Assembly (NCBI GenBank): GCA_032718865.1
Contig: JALUTQ010000028.1
Location: 806,001 to 870,000 of the forward strand
Direction of reading: 5' to 3'
Length of the DNA: 64,000 bases
Source of the DNA: Tilletia caries
Lineage: Eukaryota; Basidiomycota; Exobasidiomycetes; Tilletiales; Tilletiaceae
The translations under genes and the position numbers were made by a program. This document shows, in pieces, positions 11,330 to 21,981 of the stretch (position 1 is the first letter of the stretch; each line of letters starts with the position of its first letter). The notes beneath the pieces were generated by a model. It did not search any database. It was not told where the DNA came from and was given only the letters and a program-made list of their open reading frames with translations.

Positions 11330-12153
11330 ATGGCCACCGAACAGAGTCAGTCCTCTCTCCAGCCCTCACCACCCGCCCTGCATACAACTGACAGCCTCCC
11401 CCTCCTCTTCTGATCCACAGCCTTCATCATGATCAAGCCCGTACGTCGCTTCTCTCCCCTGCGCGCACTGACCCACTCACCCAGCTGCTCACCCCCCTAT
11501 TCCCTCTCTCCTTCTCCTCACACAGGACGGCGTCCAGCGCGGTCTCTGCGGCGAGATCATCAAGCGGTGCGCATCGTACCTTTCCCCCCATTCCTTCCAC
11601 AGCGCATCAGCTCACTCTCTCTCCCTCGTATAACACAGCTTCGAACAGCGCGGCTACCAGCTCGTCGCCACCAAGCTCGTCCACGCTTCCGTCGAGCACC
11701 TCGAGGAGCACTACGCCGACCTCAAGGGCAAGGGCTTCTTCAACGGCCTCATCAAGTACATGAGCTCCGGACCCGTCCTCGCCATGGTCTGGCAGGGCAA
11801 GGACGTCGTCAAGCAGGGGTGCGTCTTTCCCATCCTCACTCTTCCTCTTCTAAGCTGATACTAACCATACCCGCCCTCGTTCCAGTCGCGTCATCCTCGG
11901 CGCTACCAACCCCCTCGCATCCGCACCCGGCACCATCCGTGGTGACTTTGCCCTCGACGTCGGACGCAACGTCTGCCACGGATCAGACGCCGTAGACAGC
12001 GCAAAGAAGGAGATCGAGCTCTGGTTCGGCAAGCAGAACCCCACTGTCGCCTACGAGCCCCGCGCCTGGCTCTACGAGGTCAGTCTCTCTCTTCCTCCCT
12101 CGTTTCGGCGGTGTTTCTGAAGTGCTGATCCCTCTTGTCCTTCTCAACAGTAA
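11330..12153 (+). CDS. YNK1: Nucleoside diphosphate kinase
   Basis: NDP kinase moves the gamma phosphate from ATP to NDPs through a phospho-histidine. Six exons: 11330-11345, 11421-11440, 11526-11566, 11639-11818, 11886-12078, and a last exon starting at 12151 whose first three bases are the TAA stop. The spliced product is exactly 150 aa, the usual family length. Diagnostic sequence is [19 protein letters not shown] at the N-terminus, [18 protein letters not shown], then [19 protein letters not shown] with the catalytic His, and a C-terminus ending AWLYE. The first three exons are micro-exons of 16, 20 and 41 nt. An in-frame ATG at 11165 would add 55 residues that begin with a hydrophobic leader. 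Retaining the last intron would replace the stop with 13 extra codons. Confidence 0.96.
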
Positions 12154-12451
12154 TCGTCTCGCTCATCAGCCGACGATGATCTCTTCAGCCGCTCGACAGG
12201 GACTATTTAGGAACCATTCTACGCTCCATCCCTTCTTGCTCCCAGCTTCTTCTTAATCAAAACAATCTACTTTTTTGAGACACCCGATGGCATGCCCCAG
12301 GCATCATCATGATCTGCAAAATGTGCTCGCTTTTGTGGAAATTCTGGCTCGTTAAGTTTGGCTCATTTGTTTTTGCTCGCCACTTGCCCTGCCTCGATTC
12401 GTTCATCAACCAGCGAGAAGAAAGGCATCAACAGTTGGAATCAAAGAAAGG
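12154..12451. other. NDK 3' UTR / upstream region of the PPR-like gene
   Basis: 298 bp between co-directional genes. AT-richer than its surroundings, with T-rich stretches near 12268-12276 that fit a 3' end. No further feature is supported. Confidence 0.5.
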
Positions 12452-15400
12452 ATGTTGAAGACGGTGTCGGGCGTCGTGGTCCCAGCGGCTGCGACCGCGG
12501 CAAGCCGGGTCCTCCTCGATTCCGCGAGGTCAGGCTCGTCGAGAGCGAGAGCGAGAGCGAGAGCGAGGCCATTTCGAATGGTGAACAGCATGGTCCATCG
12601 ACATCCAGCAACCACGCAGGCCGGCCAGACCCAGCCATCAGCTTCCCTTCGTCAGCACAGGAAAAGCGATGGCCGGGACTACGACGTCCTCATGCAAGAA
12701 GCTCGCCAGTTCGTCGCCCTCTCCAGAAGAGTATCCGACCCGACCAAACTCAAGAGACACATCGCCCACCTGACAACCTTCATCATCCAACTCCAGCCCG
12801 AGCCCGAGCCATCCCAGCAGGCAGCCGCAGACAAGATCTGTCTCCTCCTCCTCCGAAACGCTCTCAGTTGTATCCAGAGACTCATCGATGTCGGGGCTCC
12901 CTTTCGTCAGTCCAATTTGGCTGCCCTCATGACTGCGGCCACCCGGACGATCCGGGATCGGAAAGCCCTGTTCGAAGCGGTCCTCAGCTTCGTTCGCACC
13001 ATACACCCCATCGCGCCCTCCTCCTCCATATCAACATCAATACCGTCGTCCTCGTCAGACCCCGCACGTCCAGGTCCGAACTCAGCAACACTCTTCACCC
13101 AACGAATCCTCCCCTCCCTAATCACCGCCTTCGGCAAAGCAGGCCTCCCACACCTCGGCGAACAGCTCATCCAAGAATCCACCTCGAACCCAGCGACGCA
13201 TACCCAGCTACTCTCACGCTATATGGCAAGTATCAGTACACACGCGCCGCAGCGGGGCCAGAGGAAGGATCAGCCGCCTGATCCCTTGGGCGGGAAGTAT
13301 ACGGGACCGACTTTGGCGGCGTTACATGCGTACGATACCCTCCTCGTGGCCGAACGGCGGAGAAAGGCGTGTTTGGAACCACCGCTGGATCCTTCCATCC
13401 CAGCCTTACCAGACATCGCGCAGATCCGACTCGGCGCCTGGTCCGCCCAACCGGACGTCTGGGCCGCCCTCGTCGGCGCCCGCTTAAGTGTCGGCGATGA
13501 GAACGGCGCCGAAGTCTGGTTGAGCATCTACCGGTCGTTGATCCATCATAAACGATGGCGGGCCCTTGTGGACCGTCCTAACGACCTCGACGACGACGCG
13601 GACGGGGAAGGGGAGGGTGGGCCGATGGTATCGACGTACCTACCAGACCCCTCCCCGCGGCCGTACCTACTCCGCGCCCAAACTCGCGTCTCGCACGGGA
13701 AACGACTGCGGTACGTCCGTCAGAAGACGAAGGCTGCCCTGCGGAAGGACCCGGAACTCGTGGCGCCGTACCAGACCTCGGTCGTACGGGAGCAGATGCG
13801 GTTCTTGAATCGGGACGGGGTCGTTCCTGATTTGGTCACGCATAATTTCTTGATTGGGTTTGAGGCGGGGTGTGAGCGCTTGCCGAACGCATTGGTGCTG
13901 GTCGAGCAGACGTTGAGGGCCGCTGCTCTTTCCCTTCGGTCTGATCCCGCTCGTGACGACGACCGAAATGCGGTGGTGGAGGAGGAGGAGGAGGAGGAGG
14001 ATAAAGAGAGAAGCATACGACTCCTACACGCCCTCGGACCTGGTTTCCTCGCCAACGTAGCCGAGATCCACCTCCGCCGATCCAAGATGCTCCTCCGGCT
14101 CGAATCCGACGGTGCGGGTGAGAATGCGATCGAGAGGAGGAAGCTCTTCAACAAGACAGCCGCGGGCTTTACGCAGGCTCGGCATCCGATCGCGTCCTAT
14201 TTCTGTGGGATCACGGCGGGTGATTCGCTTGCGCTTTGGTTGGAGCTTTTGGAGCAGCCGGGGCGGGGTGGGCTTGGTGCTGGTGCGGCTTCGACCGTGG
14301 CGATGGGAGAGGTTGGGGATGGGGACGGGGACGGGGAGGAAGGGGCGGAGTGGCAGGCGCGGGATGGGGAGGAGCTGGAGGAGGATGAGCATGAGGACGG
14401 GGGAGAGGAGGATGTCGATGTCGAGGTGAACTGGCAAGAAGAAGAAGAACGCATCTTGAACGAGGAAGACGAAAGCGAATCCGACAACACCCGCCTCGAA
14501 GCATCACCCAACCACTCCCCAAACTCGCCACCACTCCCCACCCAAGCCCAAGCCCAAGCCACCTGGTCACTCACCCACCCCGAACACCGCCGTCTCCCCA
14601 TGCGCCTCTCCGCCTGGACCCGGCGCTACCTCTCCAGCCTCCTAAGCGCGCCCACGTACGAATACCCACACGCGCTCCTCCTGCTCGAACAGCTCTCCTC
14701 GCGGCGGTCGGGGATGTTCGCAGTGAGTCAGCCGTTGGTGACGGATGTGCTTGCGGGACTGATGAGGGCGGGTCATACGCATGTTTTGAGACATATGGGG
14801 GAGAAGGAGAGGGTGGAGGAAGGTCGGGGTCGGGGTCTGGGTGGGGAGGGAAGTTCGACGGTTACGTTCGTGGAGGAGAGTAGCGAGGAGGAGTCTGTCA
14901 CTGTTGTCACGATGGAGCGGCGATCACTCGACTCCTCCGAAACGAAGAAGCAGGAGGACCCTCGCTCCCGCTCCTCGAACCCAACAGTTCAAAACGCGCT
15001 CCGATCCTCAGCCAACACAGCACTCATCTCACAACTGCTGTCCTCGGCCATCCTGGCTGAGATTAAGTACACGGTGGCGAATTATTTGGACGTTATTGCC
15101 CAGCGTTCTGGTGCCGGCGCGGGTGGTGGGGATGAAGGTGCGGAAGAGCGTATGCTGGCAGATGGGCAGGCGTTCCATGCTGCGCTCGGCGGAGGTGCCG
15201 TTTCCACCCATCAAACAGGAACGAGAACAGGTACCAAGGAGGAGGAGGACGACGACGACGGTAGTGTACCAACCATCGGCGTCGAATGGGTCCGGAACCT
15301 CATCCTAGACCGCACCCCCGAAGTCGGCGCTCCCATCCGCACACTGTCCTACCGACTCCTCATGAACGAGGGCTTACTCGAGTCTCGGATCCAACAACAC

Positions 15401-15604
15401 CGGGGTGGAAGCCCGCTCCCGCCGTGGGACGAGGAAGCTAGGGCACAACTTATGCAGATCGTGCTGGGGTGGACGAGGGAGAGGGTACGGGAGAGGAGGG
15501 AGGCGTTGAGGGCGCCTTGGCCGGTTGAGCTTGTGGAGGAGCTGGAGAGGGAAAGGAGGGGGCCGGCGTGGACGCATATTATTGTCAATGGTCGCGGTCG
15601 CTGA
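12452..15604 (+). CDS. Putative mitochondrial PPR-like protein, intronless
   Basis: A single open frame of 1050 codons, one of the few intronless genes here. The N-terminus is free of acidic residues for the first twenty, then rich in Arg/Ala/Ser ([13 protein letters not shown]), as in a mitochondrial presequence. Most of the protein looks helical, with scattered 30-40 residue units. One unit near residues 450-490, containing RDGVVPDLVTHNFLIGFEAG, closely matches the pentatricopeptide motif consensus (VxPDxxTyNxLIxG). Acidic low-complexity inserts sit near residues 510-520 and 620-680. PPR proteins bind organellar RNA; this role is inferred from one clear motif and the presequence-like start. 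I do not recognise a specific family member. Confidence 0.68.
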   Translation: MLKTVSGVVVPAAATAASRVLLDSARSGSSRARARARARPFRMVNSMVHRHPATTQAGQTQPSASLRQHRKSDGRDYDVLMQEARQFVALSRRVSDPTKLKRHIAHLTTFIIQLQPEPEPSQQAAADKICLLLLRNALSCIQRLIDVGAPFRQSNLAALMTAATRTIRDRKALFEAVLSFVRTIHPIAPSSSISTSIPSSSSDPARPGPNSATLFTQRILPSLITAFGKAGLPHLGEQLIQESTSNPATHTQLLSRYMASISTHAPQRGQRKDQPPDPLGGKYTGPTLAALHAYDTLLVAERRRKACLEPPLDPSIPALPDIAQIRLGAWSAQPDVWAALVGARLSVGDENGAEVWLSIYRSLIHHKRWRALVDRPNDLDDDADGEGEGGPMVSTYLPDPSPRPYLLRAQTRVSHGKRLRYVRQKTKAALRKDPELVAPYQTSVVREQMRFLNRDGVVPDLVTHNFLIGFEAGCERLPNALVLVEQTLRAAALSLRSDPARDDDRNAVVEEEEEEEDKERSIRLLHALGPGFLANVAEIHLRRSKMLLRLESDGAGENAIERRKLFNKTAAGFTQARHPIASYFCGITAGDSLALWLELLEQPGRGGLGAGAASTVAMGEVGDGDGDGEEGAEWQARDGEELEEDEHEDGGEEDVDVEVNWQEEEERILNEEDESESDNTRLEASPNHSPNSPPLPTQAQAQATWSLTHPEHRRLPMRLSAWTRRYLSSLLSAPTYEYPHALLLLEQLSSRRSGMFAVSQPLVTDVLAGLMRAGHTHVLRHMGEKERVEEGRGRGLGGEGSSTVTFVEESSEEESVTVVTMERRSLDSSETKKQEDPRSRSSNPTVQNALRSSANTALISQLLSSAILAEIKYTVANYLDVIAQRSGAGAGGGDEGAEERMLADGQAFHAALGGGAVSTHQTGTRTGTKEEEDDDDGSVPTIGVEWVRNLILDRTPEVGAPIRTLSYRLLMNEGLLESRIQQHRGGSPLPPWDEEARAQLMQIVLGWTRERVRERREALRAPWPVELVEELERERRGPAWTHIIVNGRGR

Positions 15605-16134
15605 GACGGAGGGGGGGAGGGGGGCTGGAGGGTTACAGTAAGCACGTTTCCCGCAGGGGGAGATGCAATGCACAAACTGTGCATCTTCAGACAAGGGTTG
15701 GTTCGGCGATGTGGGACGACGCTTGGATGTGATTGAGGGGATGGAAAAGCGAGAAAGGCCCTCGGAGGCGGCATCTACGGTACAAGACAGCAGCAGAAGC
15801 ACTTGGGCTGGGGAGAGAGAGAGAGAGAGAGAGAAATGGGGGGGAGGGAGAGAAAAAGGGAGAGAGACTCGTTCATGCAAAGCGTGTGAAAAAGGTGGGG
15901 GCCGACTCTGATATCTGATGAGAGAGGCGAGAGAAAGGAGTAGCACAGATCAGAGACCGGAGAGCGCCGGGACCGTTGGTATTGCACGGTCCGCAGAGGA
16001 GACGATTTGGTAAGACGTGACCCGTGAGTGGACGAATCAAATTGTCGGAGGGGAAGGATTCTCTTATGTCCCTCCGGCCCAAGGTCGTGCGTGGCTGGGA
16101 CCGGTTGCGCGACAACCCCGTTACGTACGTCCTT
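15605..16134. other. Convergent 3' region, PPR-like / Cys-His-module gene
   Basis: 530 bp between stop codons. Contains a GAGAGA run near 15814-15834 beside a G-rich stretch. No ORF, tRNA or other element is supported. Confidence 0.55.
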
Positions 16135-16863
16135 CTAAAGCCCGCTCAACGAGCTCTTCGGCTTCTTCACCTTCTTCGTCGACGAGCCCGAAAGCCGCTT
16201 CTCCGGCGGCACATGGCTCGTCGTCGTGCCCACCTTCCCCTTACTAGCCCCCTTCGGCGTCCCGTACCCATTACTAGCAAAGCTCACCCTCCGCCCCACA
16301 CCCACACCAGCACTCGCACCAGCGGCGGCAGCGCGAGCATCATCATCATCATCATCCGAGCTGTCCTCCTCGATGCTCTCGTCCGAATCGTCATCCGACG
16401 AGCTCGAGGAGTCAGCAGCGGCGATCGGGTTCGTCAGCCCGCTAAGGAGATGTTTCGGGTGCGCAACACTGCCGTCAAAGCCGACCGAGCCGGGCGGCAT
16501 TGGCCCACCGCCAGCAGCACCTTGAGAATAACGGTGAGGCGTACCAGCAAGTCCAACCGCGCTGCCGCCGCCGCCCGAAGCGCCGCCCAGGCCCATACTC
16601 TGCTGACTGCTCGAGGACTGCGTCGACGAGCCGCTGCCCCCGCCGAGCCCGAAGTCAGGGATCAGACCGGCCATGCCGCCCTTCCGGAAGATCGCAGGCT
16701 GCAAGTTCGACAGCTTCGTGTACGGCGAGAACGTCGAAGTCGTCGACCCAGTGGGGGTAGCAACGCCGTTCCCATTCCCATTCCCATTCCCGTTCCCGTG
16801 CGACTGTGCTGCTGCTGCTGCTGCCGCAGCGGGAGCTCCTCCTCGAGACGGTGATGACGACGG

Positions 16864-16904
<41 letters not shown>

Positions 16905-19117
16905 GGTGCGACATCGACTGATCCACCGCCAAAGTCGAAGCAGACCGTCTCGTGCTACCCCTCATCCCCTGCGACTTCAACCACTCCTGAACCTCCCTCT
17001 GCGCCGCCCGCTCCGGCGCCTTCTTCCGCTGCTGCAGCGCCTTCAGCTCCCCGAGCCTCATCCGCAACTTCGCCACGTCCGCCTGGACGATCCAAGGGCA
17101 GTCGGAAAGCTCGTGCGGGTCCTCGATGGAGCAGATCGCACAGAAGCCGGGCGTGGCTGACTTGCGTGGGGAGCTGGGATCCTCGGTGGGTCGTGCCGAG
17201 GCCGGGGCGGGAGTCGGAGTAGAGGCAGCTGACTTCGAGACTGAGGTGGTAGAGACAGAACCGGCAGCAGCCTCCGCTGCGGCAGCGTCCGTCTCATCCT
17301 CATCCGGCTCGCCCTCCGCATCCTCATCCACATCCGTATCCTCAACCTGATCAACCTCAGCCTCACCCTCAGCCTCAGCTTCAGCATCGGCATCGGTATC
17401 AGCATCCGGATCCTTCGTCGCAGTCGTGTCCGAGTCCGCCTTGCGCCTCATCCGGGGCACAGTCACACCCTGAGTCTTGAGCCACGCTCCGAGCTTCTTC
17501 TCCAGCTTGAGGTCGCGCTCGGAGATCGTCTTGAGTTCGACCAGACGGGCGCGGACCTTGTTCGTGTTCGGTGTGAGGATCCAGGGACACTGTTGGAAGG
17601 TGTGCGACTGGGCAGAGGAACAGATGAGGCAGCCTTTGCCTGTGTTCTTGGTAGTCGTCTGGTCTGCCTTTCCCTTGGGGGTCTGAGGTGCGGCGGAGAC
17701 CGAGGCATCAGCAGCAAGCTCGTCATTATTGTCGTCGTCATCTTCGTCTCCCTCAGCATCGGCATCAGCCTCGCCAACATCGGTCTCCTGATCGCGAGGC
17801 GTATCTGCGCCGGATTCGGTATCTGTTGCTGCTGCGGCCGCTGTGGCAGCCGCGGACTTCTTGGCCCGCTTGCGCTTGGGCTTGTTCTCCTTGAGCCAGG
17901 TCTTGAGCTCCTTCTGAGCCGTACGCTCATGGCCCTTCTTCCTCTGCTGCAATTCTTTGAGAGCCTCGAAGCGTTCCTGGAGCTTGGGGAAATCGCCCTC
18001 GATGATCCAGGGGCAGGACTGAATGGGGTGAGTGTCGGGTGCAGAGCAAATTCCGCAGCCGAGATTCTTGCGTGAGGAGGACGACGACGCGGACGCTGCC
18101 GGGGGAGATGGAGAATCTGTGGCTGGACTGGGTGGGTCTTTGGCCGAAGTGGGTGCCGAGTGGGTAGCCGATGCTTCTTGGGAAGAAGGTTTAGGCGCAG
18201 CGGCGTTTGCGTGTACAGCAGGTGCGGAGGAAGCTGAGGGGGCAGAGGCAGCAGCCTGAGAGGCGAAGTCTTGTGCCATGGGCTCTGCAGTGGTCGCGAC
18301 GGGCTCCGCAATGATCGCGTTCACAGTAATCTTGGTCCCGGCAGGAGCGTGAAGGGCCCACTCCTTGAAGCTGTTGAAGCGGTTTTCTGCAAGGCAAGCA
18401 TGCACGCGTCTTTAGAAAATGTAGTCTACATGCCAAGAAAGCTGATGGGAGCTACATACCAGTGACGATGGTATAATGCTCGGGAGGCGAAACGGAGGAG
18501 TCGGTGTAGTTGTAGAAGAAGGCAGTCGTAGGGGGCAGACCGGTCTCGTCGATGAGGTATTGCTGGAACCAAAGCAGGGTGCTGTCTGCGTGGATAGGGA
18601 CGTGGAGGTTGTCGTGGACTGCGTCGCCATGGCGGATCTTGACGTTTGCGAAGGCAACGGTGGCAGCTTTCGGAGGTTCTGCATTTGAAGCAGGGTCGGG
18701 GCTGGCAGCTTTGGCCTGAACTTGGGTTTGAGCTTGAGCTGCTTTGGTTTTGGCACCCTTGCCTCTCACTTTTCGGCCTGTACCGGATGGGATTTCGGCA
18801 ACGATAGCCGACGGGATCGTTGTATTGGCCGTCACGGTCTGATCGCGCGAGACCTCGTTGTCGTTGTAGGCGGCGGAGACACTGGGCTGAGCAGATTCTG
18901 TGCCGACTTGCTTGGAGGCGGCTCGTCCGCGTACGCGTCGCTTCTTTGACGCGTTTTCTTCGATGTTGCTTGGTGGTGCTGGTTGGGAAGCCGACGCGGG
19001 CGATGGCTGGGCGGGCTGCTTGCGCTTACCGACCGGCGTGCTTGTCAAGGGAGAGGGAGCGGGAGCGGGAGCAGGGCCACCCAGAGGAAGGCCCGGTGCT
19101 GCTGCTGCCTTTGCCAT
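16135..19117 (-). CDS. Unrecognised protein with three CxxC-x5-H-x4-C-P-W modules
   Basis: 969 aa from two exons (19117-18460 and 18386-16135, phase exact). I do not recognise the family. Three copies of a module occur at about residues 330-395, 472-535 and 635-700. Each starts with C-x2-C-x5-H-x4-C-P-W-I (for example CGICSAPDTHPIQSCPWI), then a charged helix ending in W-L-K. The Cys/His spacing is one residue longer than a retroviral-type zinc knuckle, and zinc binding is inferred. Copies 1 and 3 also share LQQRKK. A separate folded region around residues 150-245, with LPPTTAFFYNYTD and FNSFKEWALHAPAGTKITV, spans the intron and could be a ubiquitin-like fold. Linkers are acidic or Lys-rich; residues near 100 carry KKRRVRGR, suggesting nuclear location. 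The C-terminus has polyGln-Glu, an acidic-Ser block and a basic end. No catalytic motif is visible. Confidence 0.85.
16861..16908. repeat. TGCTCC hexanucleotide run inside the Cys/His-module gene
   Basis: About seven consecutive 6-bp units, read on the minus strand as Gln-Glu dipeptides. It is in frame, so it varies protein length without shifting the frame. Confidence 0.75.
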
Positions 19118-19539
19118 TGTTCTTTCTTTCTTTGAGGGTGTCGCGAGTTGACAACGGCTGGAAAGATCTCGTCCACGTGGAGTAAGTCGATGGGATGTCG
19201 CGCGTCTCTCTCTGGCGCGTCCTGAAGCGCGCCGCGTATTGCCTTGAGGAGAGAAAGTCGACGGCGCGCGCGTGTTGCTCGACTTCGACGTCGTGTTTAT
19301 CGACAAGCGACGCGACGAGCGAGGATCGAGGTCGAGGATTTCTCAAATTTCATTATGTATTCATTTACCACCGGAAACTCAGACAGACTCCACAGACTCA
19401 GACTGCGCGGGGTCACGATAATCTCAGACGCACTCACTCACTCACTCACTCACTCACTCACTCAGGCTTGCGCTCCTGACAGCCGACCACGACGAACAAC
19501 AGCAACAGCAAGAGAAACACTCTCAACAGCGACCAAGAC
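19118..19539. promoter_or_regulatory. Divergent promoter, Cys/His-module gene / TMS1
   Basis: 422 bp between start codons. Holds CACGTG at 19174-19179 and an uninterrupted ACTC/CACT run at 19431-19464 about 75 bp before the TMS1 ATG. Confidence 0.5.
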
Positions 19540-21239
19540 ATGGGAGCGCTTCTGTCGATCCCCCTGCTCGGCGTCGGTGGCCTGGCCGCGACACTGGCGA
19601 CGTCGTGTCTGTCCGGCCTCGCCTTCTTCTGCACCTCCACCGCCGCCTCCGCCTTCTTCAAGCGCTGCAACTGCCAGTCCTCAATAGCCACAAGGATCGG
19701 CTTCTCCCTCATCTTCCTCCTCGCCTGTCTCGCAGCGTGGCTCAGCCTCACCCCCTTCTGGATGCACAAGATCGAGCAGTGGTCATACAACTACGTCAAG
19801 ATGCACTGTGCCGACCGCGACCGCTGCTACGGCGTCCTCGCCGTCCATCGCATCACCTTCGCTCTCGCCTTCTTCCACGGCCTCATCGGTCTCTCCCTCA
19901 TCGGCGTACGAGACAGTCGCACACCCCGCGCAGATATCCAGAACGGATGGTGGGGCCCCAAGCTCCTTCTCTGGGTCGCCCTTACCGCTCTCACCTTCTT
20001 CATCCCCAACGGCTTCTTCATCTTCTGGGCAAACTACATCGCCCTCTTCCTCGCCTCCGCCTTCATTCTCGTCGGCCTCGTACTCCTCGTCGACTTCGCC
20101 CACACATGGTCCGAAACCTGCTTGCAGAACTGGGAGGAGACCGAGTCCGATTGGTGGAAGTACACCCTCCTTGGCTCCACCCTCGGGTTGTATGCGGTCA
20201 CGATCACCGTCACCGGGTTGCTGTACGCTTACTTTGCCCCCTCCGGATGCGGCCTCAACCAGTTCTTCATCTCCGTCAACCTCGCCCTCGTCGTCATCCT
20301 CACCGTCCTCTGCATCCACCCCGCCGTACAGGAAGCCAACCCTCGCTCAGGTCTCGCGCAGTCAAGCATGGTCGCTGCCTACTGCACCTACCTCATCGCC
20401 TCCGCCCTCATGAACCGCGATGACGCACACTGCAACCCCATCACCCGTGGCCGAGGAGGCACAGCCAAGACTACGACCGTCGTCATCGGAGCCGCCTTCA
20501 CCTTCCTCGCCATCGCGTACTCCACCTCACGCGCAGCCACCCAGTCCAGCGCACTCGTCGGAAAACGCAGGGCACAACTCAATGCAGCGTCGTCCTACCC
20601 ATCCGCATCCTCCTCGTACGGCGCGTATGCGTACGGACCGCTCGCCACTCGTGGCGATTCCATCGACGGCAACCTCGCCAACGCCGAAAGCGGTGGTTCA
20701 GCCGACGCCATCACCTCCCAGCCCACCCGGAAGGACTCCCTCCGTATACAGGCGCTTATGGCCGCCGTCGAAGCAGGCTCCCTCCCCGCCTCCGCTCTCG
20801 ACGAGGAGGATGAGGACGAAGACGATGCAAGCTCGTCCATATTCGAAGGCACGTCGGGAAGTCGGAACGAGAACGACGACGAACGGCATGGAACTCGGTA
20901 CAATTATGCGTTCTTCCATCTCATCTTTGCCATTGCGGCTTGCTACGTCGCCATGCTCCTTACCGACTGGCGCTTCGTCAAGCTGGCCAAGGAGACCCTG
21001 CCGATCGATGACGCTCCCGGTGGCGCGCCTATCGTCTTCATCGGACGCAGTCCCACTGCGATGTGGATGCGCGTCGTCTCGAGTTGGCTTTGCATAGCCA
21101 TTTACACTTGGTCCCTCATCGCACCTGTCCTCTGTGAGTCCGAACGTCTCTCTCGCCTCGTCGTCCACACCTCCGAGCTAACTCCATCCTCTTCTGATTC
21201 CTACGCCTCCCAGTGCCTGACCGCTTCGGGCTCGACTGA
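19540..21239 (+). CDS. TMS1: TMS1/SERINC family multipass membrane protein
   Basis: 539 aa from two exons (19540-21133 and 21214-21239). SERINC/TDE1 proteins have ten or more transmembrane helices and have been linked to serine-lipid supply and lipid scrambling; the yeast member is Tms1. The start MGALLSIPLLGVGG, the cysteine-rich CNCQSSIATR, the helix LTFFIPNGFFIFWANY and the signature C-terminus IAPVLLPDRFGLD all fit. Hydrophobic segments recur along residues 1-350 and again near 465-530. The loop around residues 340-450 is unusually long, with Tyr/Ser-rich and acidic parts (DEEDEDEDDASSS). The last exon has only 26 coding bases, and the frame across it reproduces the family's expected ending. 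Confidence 0.93.
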
Positions 21240-21939
21240 ATTCAGCTTTCCCAGCGCCCCACTACGATACCTACGTCATACGTTCCACATATACTCTGTG
21301 CATTGTTCGCAACTCTCCTCTCAGGGCAAACTCGTCATTTTTCTGCAACGTTTTGAGGCACTGCTTTCCATCCCCCTTGCTTCCCTTTCCCGAGTCACTG
21401 ATCGTTACCAGCCTTTCTTCCCTTCATTTACCTCCTGACCTGACCTCGTGGTTCTATTCCCCAGAGTCATCAAGACGAACCTCTTGCCCGGCCATTCGGG
21501 GACGTTGAGGGCTGCGAGTAGCAAGACCTTGGATGGCAGATACACCAATCCGCCAGAGCATACAAGCGAGTGCGAGCGCATACGAGCAGGCCAGCATGCT
21601 GATTGCTGACACTCTTCATTCCTCCTCATCTCTCCCCTCTCCGTCCCCTTTGATCCCACCCTCGCCTGTCAAGCCATTCCTTCACTTAATCTCCTCACCT
21701 CCCTCCCCTCTCCTCCAGTCTTCGAGCAGTGTCCAGGACCGATCGGCTACTTCGACTCCATCCTGCGTTCGTCGACATCGACACCGAGTGCGTCGAGCCT
21801 CAAGAGTGAGTGGAACTGGAAGACGCGGTAGAGCCCGAAGCTTCATGGACGCACTCGCTGACTACCAAATGATCCTACCCATCGCCGTCAGCATAACGCT
21901 ACCCTCCCAGGAACACCATCACCCGGCAACGCACCCTAC

Positions 21940-21941
<2 letters not shown>

Positions 21942-21981
<40 letters not shown>
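21942..21981. repeat. GTGCTC hexanucleotide microsatellite
   Basis: Nearly seven perfect tandem 6-bp units in non-coding sequence downstream of TMS1. Confidence 0.9.
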
